Below are positions 5,309-9,804 of a stretch of 9,804 nucleotides of DNA, in pieces. The stretch is from Sedimentisphaerales bacterium. Lineage in GTDB: Bacteria > Planctomycetota > Phycisphaerae > Sedimentisphaerales > Anaerobacaceae. How positions within the stretch are numbered: position 1 is the stretch's first letter; every line of letters starts with the position of its first letter. A model generated the notes under the pieces. It ran no database searches. It worked only from the letters and a program-made list of their open reading frames with translations, and was not told the origin of the DNA. The stretch spans positions 1 to 9,804 of the forward strand of contig JAFGTU010000342.1 of NCBI GenBank assembly GCA_016933985.1. Reading direction: 5' to 3'. The position numbers and the translations under genes are program-made.

Positions 5309-7675
5309 ATGGCCAGGGCACTCAACCGGCGCAAATGTCAGGTGATGCTATTATTAGTATGGCTTTTCTTTGCGGGGGCGGTTTCTGCGGGGGGGCAGGG
5401 CGGTGAGCGTGATAGAGAAGGTTTCATAGCGATGGTGGAGATGGACTGGCGTGCTCAGGAGGTTAGGAAGAACCGGGAGGTGAGCAGTCCGGCGGCGGTT
5501 TATGATGCTTTGCAGCGTGGAGAACGGCTGCTGAGGGATCTTCAAAGGCTTGAGGGGATGGCCGAAAGCCCCCGATTTGACCGGGAATTGGAGTTGCTGA
5601 ATCGGCTGCGGGCTAAAGCTGAAATGCTTGATCCGCTTGATAAGGAGGCGTGGTACGCTCTATACCTGGAGGTTCGGTCCATTGGACGAGAGGCGGCGTT
5701 TAAGAATCCACTTATTGCCTCGAAGCCGATAGTCTTTATGAAGCGTCGGCGTTTTATCTGCCAGATGCTGCACGAGTATATCGGCTACTATTACGATTAC
5801 GGCGATATCTCCGGCGGCGGAGTGTATGTGCTTGACAGGCCCGGCTATTCGAGCGAGGTGCGCGATCTAATTAACGGACGGCTGCCTCGCGGCAATTACA
5901 CGACTCTGGCATTGTCTTACGATGCTGGCACGATATACTTCGGCTTTTGCGAGCGTGCCGAGGAGAAGTACGATTTCTACTCGCCCGAGCGGCGTTGCTT
6001 CCACATTTATGCGATGGGTGCGGATGGGTCGAATCTGCAACAGCTTACGGATGGGCCGGATGATGATTTCGATCCGTGTCCTTTGCCTGACGGCGGGATT
6101 GCTTTTATGTCCACGCGGCGGGCAGGCTTTATCAGATGCAATAATCCCTGGGAGCCCTGCCCGACTCACACGCTGCACCGTATGGACGCATCCGGCGGGC
6201 CCGTTCAAACGCTGTCATGGCACGAGACAAGCGAGTGGCATCCCTGGGTTCTCAACGACGGGCGAATTGCATACTGCCGGTGGGACTATGTCGATCGCTC
6301 TGCGGCGAACTACCACGGGATATGGGTCAGCAATCCGGACGGGACGAACCCGTCGATACTGTTCGGGAACTACACCCGTCGCATCAACGCGTGCTTCGAA
6401 CCGCGTTCGATACCGGGTTCGAGCCGGGTCTTATTTCTCGCCGGGGCGCACCACGCCAACGTGGGCGGTTCGCTGGTTGTCGTTGACCCGGCGCGGACGA
6501 AGCTCGACCCGGCCAGCGGGGGGGACGACTTCGATTCGGTAGAGGCTCTGACGCCGGAAGTGTGTTTTCCGGAGGCTCCGGACTGGCCCAAGAGCTATTT
6601 CCACAGCCCCTGGGCGCTCTCGGAAAATTATTTCCTTGTGGCGTTCAGCTTTGAACCGCTTCCCGGGATGGGTTCGGGGGTGAAGGCAGATAGCCGCACG
6701 GGACTGTACTATTTCGACAGATTCGGGAACCTGGAATTGCTTTACGAAGACAAGGATATCTCGTGCATGTATCCGATACCGTTGGTCGGGCGTGCCGTTC
6801 CGCCTGCGATTGCTTCGCTGGTGGATCCGAATCTTGGCGACGAGGGTGAGTTTGTTCTTGCGGACGTTCGCAGAAGTCACTTGCCTTTCCCGAAATCGAG
6901 GCAGATAAAGAGCCTGCGGATTTTCCAGGTCCTTCCGAAGAGCGAGAGTCACATTGCAAATCAGCCTCGGATAGGCCATGCAAATGCTGAGAGCGCGCGT
7001 ATGATGCTCGGGACAGTTCCGGTCGAGCCGGACGGGTCGGCCTATTTCCGGGCCCCGGCGCGGAAGGCGCTGTATTTTCAGGCGGTTGATGAAGAAGGCA
7101 GAGCGGTTCAGAGCATGCGAAGCGTTACATATCTTCAGCCGGGTGAGCGGCGCAGTTGCGTGGGGTGTCATGAGCCTCGCGGGGCAACGCCGGCCGGTCG
7201 GCGGAGACTTCTGGCGACGCGGCGGCCCGCGTCAAAGATTGAGCCGGGGCCGGGAGGGACAATGCCGTTCAGCTATCCTCTGCTCGTGCAGGGCGTGCTC
7301 GATAAGAACTGCGTGAGGTGTCACGACGGCAGCGAAGGCGAGTGCAAAAGCCGGCTTGTTCTTTCGGGCGAGCCGGAGGAGACGTTCAGCAGATCTTACG
7401 AGAGCCTGCGGCCTTACATAAAATGGTATGAGTGGGGGGGCAGCAGCATCACACAAGAGGTGACAAAGCCCGGGCGCATCGGCGCCGATGAGAGTCCTTT
7501 GATGAAGGTGTTGGCGGACCAAACGCATAAGGAGCAGGTCGATCTCAGCGCAGAGGACCGGCAGCGACTGTATATCTGGCTCGACGGGAATGTCCCCTTT
7601 TACGGCACTTACGGCAAAGAGGAGCGGTTAGCACAAAAGGCAGGCAAGGCCGTCGCGCCGCCGATTCTGCAGTAG
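5309..7675 (+). CDS. Secreted HzsA-related di-haem c-type protein with beta-propeller domain
   Basis: 788 residues from ATG 5309, with GGGG (5297-5300) 8 bases upstream. A TTG two codons earlier is too close to that site. The signal peptide has RALNRRK, a hydrophobic core (about 12-24) and likely cleavage after VSA near residue 26. A helical N-terminal region follows. Next come TolB/PD40-like propeller repeats from about 232, for example HIYAMGADGSNLQQLTDGP and a later GIWVSNPDGTNPSIL. The C-terminal part has DEEGRAVQSMRS (594-605), then two CxxCH haem c sites: CVGCH 617-621 and CVRCH 668-672. The tail DLSAEDRQRLYIWLDGNVPFYGTYG resembles other planctomycete haem proteins. This order, propeller then two haems, matches hydrazine synthase alpha, and databases commonly call such proteins HzsA-related. 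No other anammox gene is present, so hydrazine synthesis is unlikely. A periplasmic electron-transfer or oxidoreductase role is my inference. It may form a plus-strand unit with the alcohol dehydrogenase 128 bases downstream. Confidence 0.85.
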   Translation: MARALNRRKCQVMLLLVWLFFAGAVSAGGQGGERDREGFIAMVEMDWRAQEVRKNREVSSPAAVYDALQRGERLLRDLQRLEGMAESPRFDRELELLNRLRAKAEMLDPLDKEAWYALYLEVRSIGREAAFKNPLIASKPIVFMKRRRFICQMLHEYIGYYYDYGDISGGGVYVLDRPGYSSEVRDLINGRLPRGNYTTLALSYDAGTIYFGFCERAEEKYDFYSPERRCFHIYAMGADGSNLQQLTDGPDDDFDPCPLPDGGIAFMSTRRAGFIRCNNPWEPCPTHTLHRMDASGGPVQTLSWHETSEWHPWVLNDGRIAYCRWDYVDRSAANYHGIWVSNPDGTNPSILFGNYTRRINACFEPRSIPGSSRVLFLAGAHHANVGGSLVVVDPARTKLDPASGGDDFDSVEALTPEVCFPEAPDWPKSYFHSPWALSENYFLVAFSFEPLPGMGSGVKADSRTGLYYFDRFGNLELLYEDKDISCMYPIPLVGRAVPPAIASLVDPNLGDEGEFVLADVRRSHLPFPKSRQIKSLRIFQVLPKSESHIANQPRIGHANAESARMMLGTVPVEPDGSAYFRAPARKALYFQAVDEEGRAVQSMRSVTYLQPGERRSCVGCHEPRGATPAGRRRLLATRRPASKIEPGPGGTMPFSYPLLVQGVLDKNCVRCHDGSEGECKSRLVLSGEPEETFSRSYESLRPYIKWYEWGGSSITQEVTKPGRIGADESPLMKVLADQTHKEQVDLSAEDRQRLYIWLDGNVPFYGTYGKEERLAQKAGKAVAPPILQ

Positions 7676-7803
7676 CACTCTGAACGGTCGGCGTTACGGA
7701 GCGTTAGAGATTGCCACGTAAGATTGTATGATTTTAATGAGATCGCTCTGGGTGTCATAAGCTTGTTTCGAAGAGAATTGTCAAACTGTGGAAGGGCCAG
7801 GTA

Positions 7804-8991
7804 ATGAATCTGGATTTTACTTATTTTATGCCGGCCAGAATCATCTTCGGCTGGGGGAAGCTGGAAGAGCTTGGGACGACACGGCATCTTCCGGGAAGGA
7901 AGGCGCTTGTTGTCATCGGGGCATCCGGGGCGATGAGAAGGCAGGGGTATCTCGATAGAGTGGTCGGCCTGCTCGCGGGCAATGGAGTCGATTCGATTGT
8001 GTATGACAAGATTCAGCCGAATCCTATCTGCGAGCATGTCGAGGAGGGCGCGGCCGTCGCCAAGACAAACAAGTGCGACTTTGTGGTCGGGCTTGGAGGC
8101 GGCAGCACGATTGATTCGGCCAAGAGCATAGCGCTTATGGCGGTCAATCCGGGCAAATACTGGGACTATATGGGCGGGGGAAGCGGCGGGAGGAAGACGC
8201 CCGGCAATCGCGCGCTGCCAATCGTTGCGATAACCACGACCGCCGGCACCGGGACCGAAGCGGACCCCTGGACCGTGATAACCAGGACGGACACGAATGA
8301 AAAGATCGGGTATGGGAACGATTCGACTTTTCCGGCGCTGTCGATAGTTGATCCGGAGCTTATGGTGAGTGTTCCTCCCAAAATGACGGCGTACACCGGC
8401 ATAGACGCTTTTTGCCATTCGGTGGAGACGTATCTTGCGACAATAAGCCAGCCGACGAGTGATCATTTGGCGCTGGAGGCTATCAGCCTCATTACGAAAT
8501 ATCTTTCGATAGCTGTTAAGGACGGGGGCAACATCGAAGCCCGGACGAAGCTTGCGTGGGCGAATACGGCCGCGGGGATATGCGAGTCGCTTTCCTGCTG
8601 TATATCTCACCATTCGATGGAGCACGCGGTCAGCGCGTACCATCCGAATGTCCCTCACGGGGCTGGCCTGGCTATGCTTTCGCTGGCGTATTTTAGTTGG
8701 ATCGGCGAGAGGCGTCCGGAGCGATTCGCCGATCTGGCAAGGGCGATGGGGCAGGATGTGGAGAGCTTGTCGGAAGAGGAAAGGCCGGGGGTATTTGTTG
8801 CGGCCTTGAAGAAACTGATAAGGGACATCGGCTTGGCCGATGAGAAGCTTTCCGACTACGGTATCAAGAAGGATGAGTCGAGGAAGCTCGCGGAGAACTC
8901 GTTCGACGTTATGGGCAAACTCTACGCGATAACGCCGGTTGAGATGACGGTCGATGACGCCGTGACTATCTACCAGAACGCCTATGCATAG
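7804..8991 (+). CDS. Iron-containing (group III) alcohol dehydrogenase
   Basis: 395 residues, the usual family length, with no signal peptide, so cytosolic. GGAAGG lies about 8 bases before ATG 7804. The N-terminal nucleotide-binding domain carries GLGGGSTIDSAK (96-107) and TTAGTGTE (145-152). The C-terminal helical metal domain supplies the ligand set expected from FucO-type enzymes: Asp201 and His205 in GIDAFCHSVETY, His270 in HHSMEH, and His285 in NVPHG. His274 matches the additional conserved His. The loop after the second strand, GASGAMRRQG (39-48), resembles the GGGSVKKTG loop of YqhD-type enzymes more than the Asp39 region of FucO, so NADP(H) preference is plausible. These enzymes interconvert aldehydes or ketones with alcohols, and substrate is not predictable by sequence. 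The putP-like gene begins 28 bases downstream and is probably co-transcribed. Confidence 0.95.
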   Translation: MNLDFTYFMPARIIFGWGKLEELGTTRHLPGRKALVVIGASGAMRRQGYLDRVVGLLAGNGVDSIVYDKIQPNPICEHVEEGAAVAKTNKCDFVVGLGGGSTIDSAKSIALMAVNPGKYWDYMGGGSGGRKTPGNRALPIVAITTTAGTGTEADPWTVITRTDTNEKIGYGNDSTFPALSIVDPELMVSVPPKMTAYTGIDAFCHSVETYLATISQPTSDHLALEAISLITKYLSIAVKDGGNIEARTKLAWANTAAGICESLSCCISHHSMEHAVSAYHPNVPHGAGLAMLSLAYFSWIGERRPERFADLARAMGQDVESLSEEERPGVFVAALKKLIRDIGLADEKLSDYGIKKDESRKLAENSFDVMGKLYAITPVEMTVDDAVTIYQNAYA

Positions 8992-9019
8992 AGCGGCCGC
9001 GGTGCAAGGATATGCTCTA

Positions 9020-9804
9020 ATGGCCACACCGACATTGGTGACATTCATCGCATACTTCGTGCTCTTGCTGGGCATCGGCGTATATTTTTATTTCAAGTCG
9101 TCGAATATCGAGGACTACCTGTTGGGCGGCAGGGGGATGGGGTCGTGGGTGACGGCGCTATCGGCGCAGGCGAGCGATATGAGCGGCTGGCTGCTTATGG
9201 GATTGCCGGGCGCGATTTATCTGGGCGGGATAAGCCAAAGCTGGATTGCGATTGGGCTTTTCATCGGGACGGTTCTGAACTGGGGGCTGGTTTCGGCTCG
9301 CCTGCGGGTTTATACCGAGAAGACGAACGCAATAACGCTGCCGTGCTTTTTCGAGGCGCGTTTCAGGGACCCAACAGGGCTGTTGCGAATAATCTCTGCT
9401 ATTATAATCCTGATATTTTTCGCCATATACGCGTCATCGGGGCTGAAGGCTGCGGGATTGCTGTTTGAATCGAGCTTTCAGGTTGAGTATCACTACGCCG
9501 TGATTATCGGGGGGCTGGTTATCATCGGCTATACGTTTATGGGCGGGTTTCTTGCGGTGTGCTGGACGGACGTGCTGCAGGGCTCGCTGATGGTGTTTGC
9601 GATTGTGATTGTGCCGCTGCTGACGTACAAGACGGTCGGAGGGGCGGAGACTATCGGCAGCGCGATGGCTTCTAAAGGCATAGCGGCGAGTTTAATACCG
9701 CGGGAACAGAATTTTCCATTGCTTGCGATTATCTCAAGCATGGCATGGGGGCTGGGGTATTTCGGTCAGCCCCACATACTCGTTCGTTTTATGAGCATCA
9801 AGTC
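9020..9804 (+). CDS. PutP-type sodium/solute symporter (partial, C-terminus missing)
   Basis: Sodium-coupled symporter of the SSS (LeuT-fold) family. The first 261 residues are visible and the frame is open at the right edge. Start is ATG 9020, with AGGA (9007-9010) 9 bases upstream. About seven hydrophobic helices are visible. PutP hallmarks: LLGGRGMGSW (34-43), ALSAQASDMSGWLLMGLPGA (46-65), YTFMGGFLAVCWTDVLQGSL (171-190), and GYFGQPHILVRFM (246-258). Asp53, Ser55 and Gly56 match the TM2 Asp55, Ser57 and Gly58 of E. coli PutP that are linked to Na+ and proline binding. The second sodium-site half (TM9) lies beyond the window. Close similarity to PutP makes proline a reasonable default, but SSS relatives carry many organic solutes, and the neighbouring genes suggest sugar or carbonyl metabolism. 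It lies 28 bases after the alcohol dehydrogenase stop. Confidence 0.92.
   Translation, partial: MATPTLVTFIAYFVLLLGIGVYFYFKSSNIEDYLLGGRGMGSWVTALSAQASDMSGWLLMGLPGAIYLGGISQSWIAIGLFIGTVLNWGLVSARLRVYTEKTNAITLPCFFEARFRDPTGLLRIISAIIILIFFAIYASSGLKAAGLLFESSFQVEYHYAVIIGGLVIIGYTFMGGFLAVCWTDVLQGSLMVFAIVIVPLLTYKTVGGAETIGSAMASKGIAASLIPREQNFPLLAIISSMAWGLGYFGQPHILVRFMSIK

Noticed and set aside
6158..6169. A possible third haem site, CPTH, in the HzsA-related protein (residues 284-287)
   Set aside because: The spacing is CxxH with no second Cys in place. C277 and C284 do not form CxxCH, so only the two C-terminal sites are supported.
7676..7803. Promoter or terminator between the HzsA-related gene and the alcohol dehydrogenase
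   Set aside because: TATGAT and TTGCCA occur but at wrong spacing, and no stable stem with a T-run is visible. I cannot say whether these genes share a transcript.
9012..9020. Mini-frame ATG CTC TAA whose stop overlaps the symporter ATG, as a leader regulating translation
   Set aside because: It is two codons long, has no ribosome site at a usual distance, and is easily expected by chance.
7609..9075. A long open frame (488 codons) on the minus strand opposite the alcohol dehydrogenase
   Set aside because: It is antisense to a gene with all family motifs intact, and its translation is rich in Arg, Pro and His with no recognisable domain. That pattern is typical of the shadow of a GC-rich gene.

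Overview
This window is most likely from a member of the Planctomycetota, perhaps a Phycisphaerae- or Sedimentisphaerales-like lineage. That placement is inferred from gene content, not from a marker gene. The signs are a Tat-exported Gfo/Idh/MocA dehydrogenase, a secreted DUF4038/GH140-type glycosidase, an RraA-like aldolase with a signal peptide, and a secreted di-haem protein resembling the hydrazine synthase alpha subunit. The DNA is moderately GC-rich and almost fully coding. I see no tRNA, rRNA, CRISPR array, transposase, phage gene or long repeat.

Layout, left to right. A minus-strand pair comes first: the Tat-exported oxidoreductase (2485 to 1046), followed 38 bases downstream by an Nramp-superfamily transporter (1007 to 1, C-terminus cut off by the window edge). 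A 244-base divergent region (2486-2729) holds a plausible promoter in each direction. The plus-strand one has a perfect 12-base palindrome between its -35 and -10 boxes. Next is the secreted GH140-like glycosidase (2730-4163, plus). It ends only 8 bases from the end of the convergent RraA-like gene (5071 to 4172, minus). A second divergent region (5072-5308) leads into the large HzsA-related gene (5309-7675). After a 128-base gap with no clear feature come an iron-containing alcohol dehydrogenase (7804-8991) and, 28 bases later, a PutP-type sodium/solute symporter (9020 onward, cut off by the window edge).

How the parts may fit together (inference). Four of the seven proteins carry export signals: glycosidase, RraA-like aldolase, Gfo/Idh/MocA oxidoreductase and HzsA-related haem protein. 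Two of the others are membrane transporters and one is a cytosolic alcohol dehydrogenase. This suggests a locus for extracytoplasmic release and oxidation or cleavage of a glycan-derived sugar, then uptake and cytosolic redox processing of a small product. Glycosidase specificity, aldolase substrate and the cargo of both transporters are not fixed by the sequence. The Nramp-like protein lacks the canonical metal-binding residues, so a 'manganese transporter' label would be unsafe.
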